This document shows, piece by piece, positions 1-7,680 of a DNA stretch of 64,000 nt; position 1 is the first letter of the stretch; every line of letters begins with the position of its first letter. This stretch comes from Thermococcus chitonophagus (GTDB taxonomy: Archaea; Methanobacteriota_B; Thermococci; Thermococcales; Thermococcaceae), in contig NZ_CP015193.1 in the NCBI RefSeq assembly GCF_002214605.1, forward strand, positions 1,158,978 to 1,222,977, read 5' to 3'. The position numbers and the translations under genes are program-made. A model generated the notes under the pieces. That model ran no database searches. It had not been told where the DNA came from and was given only the letters and a program-made list of their open reading frames with translations.

Positions 1-62
1 CCATTCCAAAAATAACCCTTCATATCTGACCCATAAAGTATTTAAACCCCTAAAATCTACTG

Positions 63-107
63 CCTCCCAAGCCGGCGACCCGGGTTCAAATCCCGGCCAC
101 CGCACCA
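63..107 (+). other. 3' fragment of a tRNA-Gly(CCC) gene, probable attachment-site scar
   Basis: The segment reads as the 3' part of a tRNA, from the anticodon loop to an encoded CCA. Seen: loop CTCCCAA (64-70) with anticodon CCC, the 3' anticodon strand GCCGG (71-75), a short variable loop, a perfect T arm (80-84 with 92-96 around TTCAAAT), the 3' acceptor strand CCACCGC (97-103), discriminator A and CCA (105-107). The expected 5' half (acceptor strand GCGGTGG, D arm, anticodon strand CCGGC) is missing; the AT-rich sequence 1-60 cannot pair. Such 3' tRNA halves are what SSV-type integrases leave at one end of an inserted element. It abuts the next gene's ribosome binding site. A tRNA intron is less likely, because the break lies before the anticodon rather than at 37/38. 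Confidence 0.75.
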
Positions 108-127
108 CACTTTTTTGAGGGAGGAAA

Positions 128-1354
128 ATGCCAATAGTGAGGAAGCTTAATGAAGAGGGTTTTGGGATAGCTAAAGGAGTTTTAGTTCCCTATTCTGCCC
201 CAGGAGATGAGATAGAAATAGAGGAAGTTAAGAGGATTAAGAAAAACAGGGTTGCTACAAAATGGAAGCTATTAAGATCATCCCCCCTTCGAGTGGGAGC
301 TAGGTGCAAGGCCTTCGGGAGATGCGGAGGTTGCATAATCCAGCACATTGAGTATAGCTATCAGCTCGAATTCAAGAAAGAAAAGTTGAAGAAAATCCTG
401 GGTCTTGAGGTTGAGATAATTCCCTCTCCAAGGATATTCGGGCACAGGAATAGAATAGATCTTGCAGTAACCGTTGAGGGAATAGGGTTCAGGGAGAGGG
501 GAAAGTGGTGGAGCATAGTGAACATTGAAGAGTGCCCCGTGTTTGGCCCCACATCAAAAAAAGCAATCAAGAGGCTGAGAGAGTTCATTGAAGAAGAGAA
601 AATAGAGACTTGGAGGATCAGGGAAGATAAAGGATTCTTAAGATACATGGTTCTTAGGGAGGGAAAGTTTACGGGAGAGGTAATGGTTAACTTCGTTACC
701 AAGGAAGGTGAACTCCCAGATCCTTCTCCTTACTTCGACTTTGCAACCTCGATATACTGGAGCATAAACAGAACGAAGAGCGACGTATCTTACGGGGACG
801 TTGAGAGGTTCTGGGGAAAGAAGTTCATTACGGAAGAGCTTGACGGCGTTAAATATCTGATCCATCCAAACTCCTTCTTCCAGACTAACAGTTATCAGGC
901 TGTTAATCTGGTTAAAATTGTGGCTAAGCTCGTTAATGGTGAAAAAGTATTGGACATGTACTCGGGGGTTGGAACGTTTGGAATATACTTGGCAAAGAAG
1001 GGCTTTAAGGTCAAGGGGTTTGATTCTAACGAATTCGCCATAGAAATGGCCAGAGAGAATGCAAACATCAACGGTGTTGAGGCCGAATTCTTCGTCGCAA
1101 CCGACAGGGAAGTTGAGGTCAAGGGCTTTGACACGGTGATAGTAGATCCCCCTAGGGCCGGACTGCACCCAAAGCTAATAAAAAGGCTGGAGAGGGAAGG
1201 CCCTGAAACTCTCATTTACGTCTCATGCAACCCGAAAACATTCCATCAGAACGTCAAACAATTAAAGAATTACAGGATTGAGGAAATAATTGGACTCGAC
1301 ATGTTTCCGCACACGCCCCACATAGAGATCATTTCAAAGCTCTCAAAGGTCTAA
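128..1354 (+). CDS. RNA m5U methyltransferase of the TrmA/RlmD (RumA) family
   Basis: Predicted SAM-dependent uracil-C5 methyltransferase of tRNA or 23S rRNA, 408 residues. Seen: a TRAM-like N-terminus (about 1-55); a 4Fe-4S cysteine set C60, C66, C69 and C136; the SAM loop VLDMYSGVGTFG (about 274-285); motif DPPR (340-343); and the catalytic cysteine in SCNP (C367). Thermococcales carry two such enzymes, one acting on tRNA U54 and one on 23S rRNA, and I cannot decide which this is. The ATG follows GAGGGAGG at good spacing. The gene begins 20 bases after the tRNA-Gly fragment, and a TATA-like run (about 36-46) could drive transcription through that fragment. The 3' end overlaps the convergent thioesterase gene by 12 bases. 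Confidence 0.88.
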   Translation: MPIVRKLNEEGFGIAKGVLVPYSAPGDEIEIEEVKRIKKNRVATKWKLLRSSPLRVGARCKAFGRCGGCIIQHIEYSYQLEFKKEKLKKILGLEVEIIPSPRIFGHRNRIDLAVTVEGIGFRERGKWWSIVNIEECPVFGPTSKKAIKRLREFIEEEKIETWRIREDKGFLRYMVLREGKFTGEVMVNFVTKEGELPDPSPYFDFATSIYWSINRTKSDVSYGDVERFWGKKFITEELDGVKYLIHPNSFFQTNSYQAVNLVKIVAKLVNGEKVLDMYSGVGTFGIYLAKKGFKVKGFDSNEFAIEMARENANINGVEAEFFVATDREVEVKGFDTVIVDPPRAGLHPKLIKRLEREGPETLIYVSCNPKTFHQNVKQLKNYRIEEIIGLDMFPHTPHIEIISKLSKV

Positions 1355-1729
1355 CACGTGCTTCTCCAAGACGTAGCAGTGGAACTTACCTTCCAATACT
1401 ACATCCTCTCCCCTGTAAACCTTCACCTCAACTATCTTCTTCCTTCCATGGTCCTCAACGACCTTCGCCTTTGCGAGAAGTCTATCGCCAACTTTAACCG
1501 GCTTCGTGAATCTAACCTCGGCCTTCCCCAGGACTACTGTAGGCTCATTTACAGCCAACATCGCAGCGTAGTCAGCTAGGCCAAAGGTAAAGCCTCCGTG
1601 CACGAGACCCTTCTCGTCAACTTTCATCTCGTCTATAGTTACAAGCTCAACCTCCGCGTAGCCTTTCTCAAGCTTGATAGGCTTACCAACTAGCCTTTCC
1701 GACGTGAGTTTATGAGTCCTTTGCTCCAT
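1343..1729 (-). CDS. Hotdog-fold acyl-CoA thioesterase (PaaI-like)
   Basis: A 128-residue protein of the hotdog superfamily, likely hydrolysing an acyl- or aryl-CoA thioester in the cytoplasm. The family feature is the stretch around LVHGGFTFGLADYAAMLAVN, where the HGG turn leads into the central hotdog helix, followed by strands containing VRFTKPVKVGDRL. The start at 1729 is chosen because GGTGAGG lies just upstream; an in-frame GTG nine bases earlier is possible. It is convergent with, and overlaps by 12 bases, the methyltransferase gene. The substrate cannot be read from the sequence and no neighbour suggests one. Confidence 0.75.
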   Translation of the reverse strand: MEQRTHKLTSERLVGKPIKLEKGYAEVELVTIDEMKVDEKGLVHGGFTFGLADYAAMLAVNEPTVVLGKAEVRFTKPVKVGDRLLAKAKVVEDHGRKKIVEVKVYRGEDVVLEGKFHCYVLEKHVLDL

Positions 1730-1783
1730 AGGCCTCACCGATAGAGAAAGCTTTTTTGCCTTAAAAGAGATTTATCCTTGGGG

Positions 1784-2200
1784 ATGAGATTGGGTAAGTA
1801 TAGGCCACTCTTAGAGGCCGTGAAGCTTAAGGGGGATGAGGTATTCCAAAGCAAGAGCGAGCTTATTGGTATATTGACGTTTAAACTCGGAATCATGGCG
1901 GTTAGCGAAGCTAAGCAACTCATAAGTGAGGCCATAGAAGGAGGTATTGTAGAAGAGACCCCGGAAGGACTTATCGTTCACACAGACTTAATTGAGGAGG
2001 AAGAGGAGAAGAGGGATGTTTTTGGAGAGATGGTAGAATACATAGCCAAACAGTTAGGGGTTACCGAGCTTGAGGTTCTTGAGGAGGTAGAAAAGTTAAG
2101 GGAGAGATATGGAAATCTTGACAAGAAGATACTGGCCTACCTCTATGGCTTAGAAAAAGGAGTTGATATGAGCAGGTTTAAAGACGAGCTGGAGGGTTGA
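1784..2200 (+). CDS. Uncharacterised archaeal protein, possibly DUF2240-like
   Basis: A 138-residue charged soluble protein without membrane segments. The first half looks like a winged-helix or swapped helical unit (SELIGILTFKLGIMAVSEAK, then a GGIVEETPEGLIVH hairpin). The second half is acidic and helical, ending in a segment resembling a small helical bundle. The length and the HTH-like start fit the archaeal family DUF2240, but I make that link from memory only. ATG 1784 is preferred over TTG 1778. No strong ribosome site is visible and a TATA-like run sits at about 1750-1765, so the message may be leaderless. The stop lies 3 bases before the next gene: a three-gene operon with the methyltransferase and the 93-residue protein. 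Confidence 0.6.
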   Translation: MRLGKYRPLLEAVKLKGDEVFQSKSELIGILTFKLGIMAVSEAKQLISEAIEGGIVEETPEGLIVHTDLIEEEEEKRDVFGEMVEYIAKQLGVTELEVLEEVEKLRERYGNLDKKILAYLYGLEKGVDMSRFKDELEG

Positions 2201-2203
2201 ATC

Positions 2204-2851
2204 ATGGCAAAGATAAAGCCGTTTGAGGAGCATAGGGATAGATACGAAAGCTGGTTTGAGAGAAATAAGCTGGCTTACTTGAGCGAGCTCAATGCCGTAA
2301 AGGAAGTTCTCCCTGAAGGGGAATGCGTCGAAGTTGGGGTTGGAACGGGAAGGTTTGCGGCCCCTTTAGGGATAAAGGTTGGAGTTGAGCCATCTAAGAA
2401 AATGGCAGAGGTAGCGGAGAAGAGGGGGATAAAGGTAATTCCTGGGGTCGCTGAAGATCTGCCGTTTGAAGATTCTTCCCTCGACTGCATACTTATGGTC
2501 ACGACGATATGCTTCGTTGATGATCCCGAAAAGACGATAAGGGAGGCTTATAGGGTTCTTAAACCTGGGGGCTATCTGATCATAGGATTCGTGGACAAGG
2601 AAAGTCCAATAGGGAGGGAATATGAGGAGAAGAAAGACAAAAGCCTCTTCTACAGAGAGGCAAGGTTCTTCTCAACCCAGGAACTAATTAGATTATTAAA
2701 GAAGCAGAGATTTGTTATCGACAGGATTGTCCAGACATTATTCCACAGACTAAATGAGATAAAAGAGGTAGAGTCGGTAAAGGATGGGTATGGAGAGGGT
2801 AGCTTCGTTGTAATAAGGGCAAGGAAGGTGAGTCAAAATGGAACTAGTTGA
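2204..2851 (+). CDS. Class I SAM-dependent methyltransferase (UbiE-like)
   Basis: A 215-residue methyltransferase of unknown substrate. Motif I is VEVGVGTGRF (about 43-52) and the acidic end of strand 2 is GVEPSKKM. Further motifs are VAEDLPFEDSSLDCIL and REAYRVLKPGGYLIIGFVDK, which is the standard UbiE/Methyltransf_11 order. The C-terminal part (FYREARFFSTQELIRLL) probably forms the substrate cap. GGAGGG precedes the ATG. It is translated with the preceding gene (3-base gap), and its 3' end overlaps the next gene by 14 bases. Confidence 0.8.
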   Translation: MAKIKPFEEHRDRYESWFERNKLAYLSELNAVKEVLPEGECVEVGVGTGRFAAPLGIKVGVEPSKKMAEVAEKRGIKVIPGVAEDLPFEDSSLDCILMVTTICFVDDPEKTIREAYRVLKPGGYLIIGFVDKESPIGREYEEKKDKSLFYREARFFSTQELIRLLKKQRFVIDRIVQTLFHRLNEIKEVESVKDGYGEGSFVVIRARKVSQNGTS

Positions 2852-3119
2852 AGAGGTAAAGTCCCTGTGCGAGAGGTTAGGAGAGAATAACCTAGTAGAG
2901 GCAATAGACAGGTTCACGCTATTGAACCAAGGATTGGAAAAGACTAGAGGGGAACACTTCGCTAAGGCAGGCATTTACGGGTTCCTTGAAGGAATTCTCA
3001 CGACGTTGAAGATTAAGCATGAAGATAGGAAAATTGAGGAGTTGCTTATAAAAGTTAAAGAGGCCCGAGAAAAGGAGGAGCTGTTCCTAAGGAAGGCAAG
3101 GCCCCCCATTTCTGAGTAG
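2838..3119 (+). CDS. Small helical hypothetical protein
   Basis: A 93-residue, probably all-helical, soluble charged protein that I do not recognise. The heptad-like start and the run KIKHEDRKIEELLIKVKEAREK suggest helical hairpins or a coiled coil. GGTGAG lies 6 bases before the ATG, and the start sits inside the end of the methyltransferase gene (14-base overlap), so the two are probably translationally coupled. It is the last gene of the 1784-3119 operon; the next gene has its own promoter-like TTTAAA. Confidence 0.6.
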   Translation: MELVEEVKSLCERLGENNLVEAIDRFTLLNQGLEKTRGEHFAKAGIYGFLEGILTTLKIKHEDRKIEELLIKVKEAREKEELFLRKARPPISE

Positions 3120-3155
3120 AAACCTCTTTAAACCTCTAAATCTTTCTAAATTTTG

Positions 3156-4427
3156 ATGAGAGTCATCGGTGTGATAAGGAAGTCAAGGCGAGAGAGGGTT
3201 AGTAGGGAGGAGTTTGAGGAGCTTTTGAGGAGTGCTGGCTATGAGGTTCTTGCAATAGTTGAACAGGTAAGAGAGGAGCACCCACGCTATAATATTGGGC
3301 CGGGAAAGCTCGAGGAGATAAAGAAGCTCATTGAGGAATTAAAACCAGATAAGGTGGTATTCGCTAACCGATTAACACCATCTCAAGCTTATAATCTATG
3401 GAAGGAGTTGAGGATTGATATAATTGATAAGTGGCAACTCGTTCTTGAGATATTCGAGAAGAGAGCTCACTCTAAAGAGGCAAAGCTCCAAGTCGAGCTT
3501 GCGAACCTTCAGTACGAACTTCCCCTTGTTAAGGAGGCAATTAGAAGGATAAAAATGGGAGATAGAGCAGGATTTAAAGGTATGGGTGAGTATCAGGTTC
3601 ACCAGTACTTCAAGCACATAAGGTACAGGATGGGCAAAATAAGGGAGGAGCTAGAGAAGATAAGGGCAGAGAGAGAAATTAGAAGGAAGAAGAGGGAAGA
3701 GGAAGGATTCGTTCTAGTTGCCTTAGCTGGCTATACAAACGCCGGGAAGTCCACCCTCTTAAACGCCTTAACGGGGGAGAGCATAGAGGCGAGGAACCAG
3801 ATGTTCACCACCCTAGACACTACAACGAGGAGGTTCAAGGTCAACGGGAAGATGCTACTCATAACCGACACCGTTGGTTTCATTGACAACCTCCCGCCCT
3901 TCATCGTTGAGGCGTTCCACTCAACGCTTGAGGAGATAGTGAAAGCTGACATAATAGTCTTAGTTCTCGACGCAAGTGAGCCGTGGCCCGAAATTAGGAG
4001 GAAGTTCTTCGCTTCCCTTGACGTTCTCAGGGAACTTAAGGCCTTAGATAGGCCAATGATAGTGGCGTTGAACAAGATAGATTTAATTTCAGAGGAAGAT
4101 GCTAAAGAAAAAGCCCTCCTGCTTAGGGAGCTCGTAAACGGGAGGGCTAATCTCATAGATGTCGTCAAAATATCGGCAAAGCAGAAAAGGCTTGAAGAAC
4201 TTTACAGTGCAATAGAAAAAGCTATAGCGATTTCTCCAAAGTTCCAGGAGTTTGAGATTACCGTTAGAGATCCAGAGAAAGTTGGAAAGGTAATAGCGAT
4301 GATACACTCCGTTGGGGAATTGCTCGACATAGACTACGGTGAGGGGGCAAGGATAAGGGCATACATCCAGACCGGAATGATAAGGCACCTCACCAAGTTA
4401 GGAGTTGAGGTCAAGAGAGTAGCCTAA
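3156..4427 (+). CDS. hflX: HflX-type ribosome-associated GTPase
   Basis: A 423-residue Obg-HflX superfamily GTPase that binds the large ribosomal subunit. Seen: the N-terminal HflX glycine-rich domain with YNIGPGKLEEI, a basic helical linker (about 150-185), then the G domain with G1 GYTNAGKS (about 191-198), a switch-I threonine in TTLDTTTRR, G3 DTVG (about 237) and G4 NKID (about 305), followed by a short C-terminal ferredoxin-like domain. ATG 3156 is taken as the start (TTG 3153 also possible). A TTTAAA box at about 3127 and the absence of a ribosome site suggest a leaderless message. The last 17 bases overlap the convergent phosphate permease gene. Confidence 0.9.
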   Translation: MRVIGVIRKSRRERVSREEFEELLRSAGYEVLAIVEQVREEHPRYNIGPGKLEEIKKLIEELKPDKVVFANRLTPSQAYNLWKELRIDIIDKWQLVLEIFEKRAHSKEAKLQVELANLQYELPLVKEAIRRIKMGDRAGFKGMGEYQVHQYFKHIRYRMGKIREELEKIRAEREIRRKKREEEGFVLVALAGYTNAGKSTLLNALTGESIEARNQMFTTLDTTTRRFKVNGKMLLITDTVGFIDNLPPFIVEAFHSTLEEIVKADIIVLVLDASEPWPEIRRKFFASLDVLRELKALDRPMIVALNKIDLISEEDAKEKALLLRELVNGRANLIDVVKISAKQKRLEELYSAIEKAIAISPKFQEFEITVRDPEKVGKVIAMIHSVGELLDIDYGEGARIRAYIQTGMIRHLTKLGVEVKRVA

Positions 4428-5364
4428 AGTGAAGGAACAGGAGCGCTAAAGCATATGAAAGGACTACTCCCAGGATTGGGGCTAGAATCCAGCCGGTAAC
4501 AATGTCAACTACCGTGCCTTTTCTAACTTTTTCACCAGCTCCCAAGCTAACCCCTATTATCCCGCCAACTATAGCCTGGCCGGAGCTAACTGGCAGTCCA
4601 AAGAAATTAGCTAAGCTTACGGATATTGCGGAACCAAACTGGGCTGAGAATGCAGTAACTGGATCTAGGCTCGCTATCTTTTTGCCCACTGTATTCATGA
4701 CCCCATAGCTAAAAGTAACCGTGCCCAGGGAGAGGCTGAGTGCTCCAAAAACTCCAGCAATCTTGGGGCTAAACAAGTTAACTGCCAAGAGGGGTCCAAC
4801 GGCGTTAGCAACTTCATTTGCTCCAAGGTTGAATGCCATATAAGCCCCTCCCGTTATGGCCACCCACTTGTAAACTATTTCAAGCACCTTAATGCTTTTT
4901 ATTCTCCTAAAAACTCTGGAGTACATCCTAAAAAGCAGAAAACTAAAAACTCCAGCCAATATTGGAGAGGCCACCCAGGCGATAATGATTTTTAGGAGAG
5001 TAATCCAATTGATCCTCAGACCTAGAGCCAAGGCAACCCCGATAGAACTACCAATTATAGCCTGAGCTGTGGATACTGGCAACCCTCTTATCGTCGCAAG
5101 CGTCATCATTAATCCCGCTGTCAGCAAAACTACTATTGCAACCTCAGGGGTTATCTGAACAATTCCCTTGCCAACCGTTTCCATAACCTTACTACCCTTC
5201 AGGTATGCCCCTAGGGTCGTAAATATCACAACTATTAGGGTTGCCTGCCTAAAGCTCAGGACTCCCGAGCCAACCGAAGTCCCCATGACGTTCGCCGAGC
5301 CGTTCGCGCCTATGTTCCACGCGAGATAGAAGGTTACTGCCAGTAGGGGAATGATCAGGCTCAT
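4411..5364 (-). CDS. PiT-family inorganic phosphate permease
   Basis: A 317-residue membrane protein of the PHO4/PiT family, which imports phosphate with a cation. Two inverted copies of the PiT signature are visible. The N-terminal copy reads GANGSANVMGTSVGSG and the C-terminal one GANEVANAVGP; the usual form is GANDVAN, so the acidic residue of the first copy is replaced by glycine. About ten hydrophobic segments span the protein, with a polar loop in the middle (RVFRRIKSIK). The start at 5364 follows GAGGTGG. The gene is monocistronic; a 17-base palindrome (5422-5438) lies in its promoter. The 3' end overlaps hflX by 17 bases. Confidence 0.88.
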   Translation of the reverse strand: MSLIIPLLAVTFYLAWNIGANGSANVMGTSVGSGVLSFRQATLIVVIFTTLGAYLKGSKVMETVGKGIVQITPEVAIVVLLTAGLMMTLATIRGLPVSTAQAIIGSSIGVALALGLRINWITLLKIIIAWVASPILAGVFSFLLFRMYSRVFRRIKSIKVLEIVYKWVAITGGAYMAFNLGANEVANAVGPLLAVNLFSPKIAGVFGALSLSLGTVTFSYGVMNTVGKKIASLDPVTAFSAQFGSAISVSLANFFGLPVSSGQAIVGGIIGVSLGAGEKVRKGTVVDIVTGWILAPILGVVLSYALALLFLHFRLLS

Positions 5365-5421
5365 TAGCTCCACCTCTACTGTTTAAAAAGCCCTAAAGCC
5401 AATTGTGTTCGATAAGGGAGC

Positions 5422-5438
5422 CTATATACTCTATATAG
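5422..5438 (-). promoter_or_regulatory. Inverted repeat in the phosphate-permease promoter
   Basis: CTATATA-CTC-TATATAG is a perfect 7+3+7 inverted repeat about 58 bases before the permease ATG, inside an AT-rich stretch that also supplies TATA-like sequence for minus-strand transcription. A regulator bound here would compete with TBP. This is inferred from symmetry and position only; A+T-rich palindromes also arise by chance. Confidence 0.35.
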
Positions 5439-5499
5439 TTTATAGATCCCATGTTAAAAAGGGTGAGAATAGGTTAATAAATTTTAAGGATCAGAAAAA

Positions 5500-5703
5500 T
5501 TAACTCGTGTAATCCTCAAGAGTTTTGGCTTTAACTGTGATCTCGCTTTTGTATGAGATTTCAACAAGGCCATCATTTTCAAGCTGTTTAAGAGTTTGAA
5601 GGAGTCTTGGCATAGAAGTTTCAAGCTCAGAGCTTAGCTTCTTTAAGCTTACGGCCTTCTTCTTTGTGGCCAAAACTTTATACACAAACTCCTTTGAATG
5701 CAT
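5500..5703 (-). CDS. Small winged-helix DNA-binding protein
   Basis: A 67-residue protein that reads as a minimal winged helix: KKLSSELETSMPRLLQTLKQLENDGLVEI gives helix 2, the recognition helix and the first wing strand, followed by SYKSEITVKA as the second strand. The pattern is MarR/ArsR-like but too short to place. ATG 5703 is preferred; TTG 5715 would add four residues. No ribosome site is seen and an AT-rich TATA-like run lies upstream (about 5735-5750). It is a single gene between the phosphate permease and the redox lipoprotein, and could regulate either. Confidence 0.6.
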   Translation of the reverse strand: MHSKEFVYKVLATKKKAVSLKKLSSELETSMPRLLQTLKQLENDGLVEISYKSEITVKAKTLEDYTS

Positions 5704-5766
5704 GCAGAACACCAAATAATAATTTGAAAAAGGAGGTTAATTAATATTTTTGGACAATTATGTCCA

Positions 5767-6345
5767 TCACGATTCGGGGACTCCTTCCCTGAACCATCTG
5801 GTCATATTGTTAATAGCACTAACAGCCTTTGTATTGTTGAAGGGTAGAATGTACTGGCCGGCACTTATAATCAAGATTACACCCTTGTTCTTCATGGCCT
5901 CTTTTACAATCTTCGGAATTAACTTCGGATCTATCTCACCCTCAATTATTGCGTACAGTTTCCCATCGTAGAATACCCCAATTAGAGGAACTCCTTGAAC
6001 ACCGATCAGGCGAGAAAAGTTATAGTATATTTGGAAGTTCTTTTCGTTGCTACGAACTTCGTAGAAAGTTAAGCTACCGTTACCAAAGTATTCGGGCAGT
6101 AGCTTTTTCATCTTCTGGCAGTGAGGGCAGGTATCAAGACCATAGATATAGAAGTGAAACTTTGATTTGTCTAATCCCTGAAGCCAGTCTTGAGTTGTCG
6201 TGCTACTTGGAGTTTGAGCCATTGTTCCCTGGGTTCCAGTGCTACTTGAAATTTGAGTTTGAGATTGAGTTTGATTTGAGGATATGCATCCGAGGGAAAA
6301 GGACGCGAGCAAAAGTACGAGTAGGATAACCCTGACGAACTTCAT
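5767..6345 (-). CDS. Thioredoxin-fold lipoprotein with CPHC active site
   Basis: A 192-residue extracytoplasmic redox protein. The N-terminus is a lipoprotein signal (KFVR, hydrophobic core, then lipobox SLGC with C20). It is followed by a Ser/Thr/Gln linker of about 30 residues and a thioredoxin-like domain with active site C73-P-H-C76 in YGLDTCPHCQKMKKLLPEY and a cis-proline loop (GVPLIG). Role inferred: membrane-anchored thiol-disulfide exchange outside the cell. ATG 6345 is chosen because the longer in-frame extension would spoil the signal peptide. It lies 41 bases after the upstream 124-residue gene, probably in the same transcript. Confidence 0.8.
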   Translation of the reverse strand: MKFVRVILLVLLLASFSLGCISSNQTQSQTQISSSTGTQGTMAQTPSSTTTQDWLQGLDKSKFHFYIYGLDTCPHCQKMKKLLPEYFGNGSLTFYEVRSNEKNFQIYYNFSRLIGVQGVPLIGVFYDGKLYAIIEGEIDPKLIPKIVKEAMKNKGVILIISAGQYILPFNNTKAVSAINNMTRWFREGVPES

Positions 6346-6385
6346 TTTAAACCCCCACACCGAATGGCAATGCCCCTTAATATAT

Positions 6386-6760
6386 CTATCCCAAGAAATC
6401 AAGCAGTGTTTTTGCTTTCATTTTCTTTTTAAGCTCGTTGTACGCTTCACTTCCATCGCACTCTGGAGCATAGGAAAGCCCTGCCTCTTCTAAAATGAAC
6501 TTCATAATCCCAAAAGCCATGACAGCTTTTCTGCCCTCCATTTCAACGACAATGAAGGGAACTCCGTTTCTTCTTCCGTATACAACATCAAAGTTTATCC
6601 CATCGCATATGCTCACGTCAATAAAACTCACTTTCTCCCCAGTTTTAGTTTTTCGAGTTAGGGCCCCAGGGAACTTTCTTTTTAGCTTTTCAATTACTCT
6701 TACTACCTTATTAAGATCTTCCTCTGAGAGTTCCTCCCTTAACTTTATTCTCTCTATCAT
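6386..6760 (-). CDS. Conserved hypothetical protein
   Basis: A 124-residue soluble protein I do not recognise. It has mixed alpha/beta character: an N-terminal helix (SEEDLNKVVRVIEKLKRKF), several strands around VSFIDVSICDGINFDVVYG and VPFIVVEMEGRKAVMAF, and a helical C-terminus. No catalytic motif or metal cluster is apparent. ATG 6760 follows GGTGGTGGG. It lies 17 bases after the stop of the frameshifted membrane-protein gene and before the CPHC lipoprotein, forming one minus-strand transcription unit. Confidence 0.6.
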   Translation of the reverse strand: MIERIKLREELSEEDLNKVVRVIEKLKRKFPGALTRKTKTGEKVSFIDVSICDGINFDVVYGRRNGVPFIVVEMEGRKAVMAFGIMKFILEEAGLSYAPECDGSEAYNELKKKMKAKTLLDFLG

Positions 6761-6777
6761 CCCACCACCGGGTATCA

Positions 6778-7524
6778 CTAACCCTGGGGACTTAAATTTT
6801 TAAGGAAAACTAAGGTCGCACGAGAAAACATGACGGCCAGCGGTGTAGCGATTAGTAGTCCAAGGAACAGTCCCACGGCCCCTAGGTTGACCGTTATTAG
6901 TGTCATTCGGAATTGAGAGGAATAAAGTTAAGCCTCCATATTTTACCGCGTACTCTAGGTACTCTCCCCCACTCAGGGATAACTTCAGGCTTTTTCCAAT
7001 GGCCTCCTCGACCTTTACACCGTACAGAATGATAAGGTACGGCGTGGCATAGAGGAAGTAGCCAATGCCAATGACAACGACGAATGCAAATATAAGCCCT
7101 AGGGGACCGAGGAATACCAAGGTTCCGACTACAAGCGAGACCAGAAAGAGGAGGAGATCGAACTTCAAGAACTCCAAGAAATATCTGTTAGCCGTGCTAA
7201 GGAAGCTATCCCATGAAAACTCATCCCTGTTTATCGCTCCCAAAAATCCGGCCGAGAGGTAAGCTGAGATTACCGCAACGAGCAGTCCAAAAAGGAGCGA
7301 AAAGGGAATAGGAAGACCACCTCTTGGAGGAGAAACGAATGACCAGAGCGTTGGAAGGGCCTCTGGTAGCGTTATCCTAATTCCTACATATTTTCATGGA
7401 AATTCACAACCCTAGCAACACTATCAAGGGAAATAATGCTGGCAATGACTGGAATCACTATTATCCCAGGATTTCTCACTGTATATTTCCACCCCTCATT
7501 TAACAACCTGAGGAATTTTACCAT
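6778..7524 (-). pseudogene. Membrane-protein gene with two compensating frameshifts
   Basis: Three reading-frame pieces join into one plausible polytopic membrane protein. Piece 1 starts at ATG 7524 (MVKFLRLLNEGWKYTVRNPG..., one membrane segment) and stops near 7385. Piece 2 (about 7380-6915) continues with hydrophobic segments LLFGLLVAVISAY and LVSLVVGTLVFLGPLGLIFAF. Piece 3 (about 6915-6778) ends with LGAVGLFLGLLIATPLAVMF. Pieces 1 and 3 share a frame and piece 2 is offset by one base, so a single-base loss near 7387 and a gain near 6915 would restore about 248 residues. It is either a decayed gene or carries sequencing errors. The family is unknown; the opening resembles archaeal DUF4013-type membrane proteins. 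Confidence 0.7.
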
Positions 7525-7680
7525 ACAACCACCTGAAGTTAATTAAAGTTACTTCTTAAAAGGATATCGAAGTACTGACAATTATCCTGTCTGGATAAGA
7601 GTATACATTTGATCGCTGTCCTATTTCGTTAACCCATAATTTTTTTAAGCATTCGACGAAGCTACTAACGGTGATCGTCG

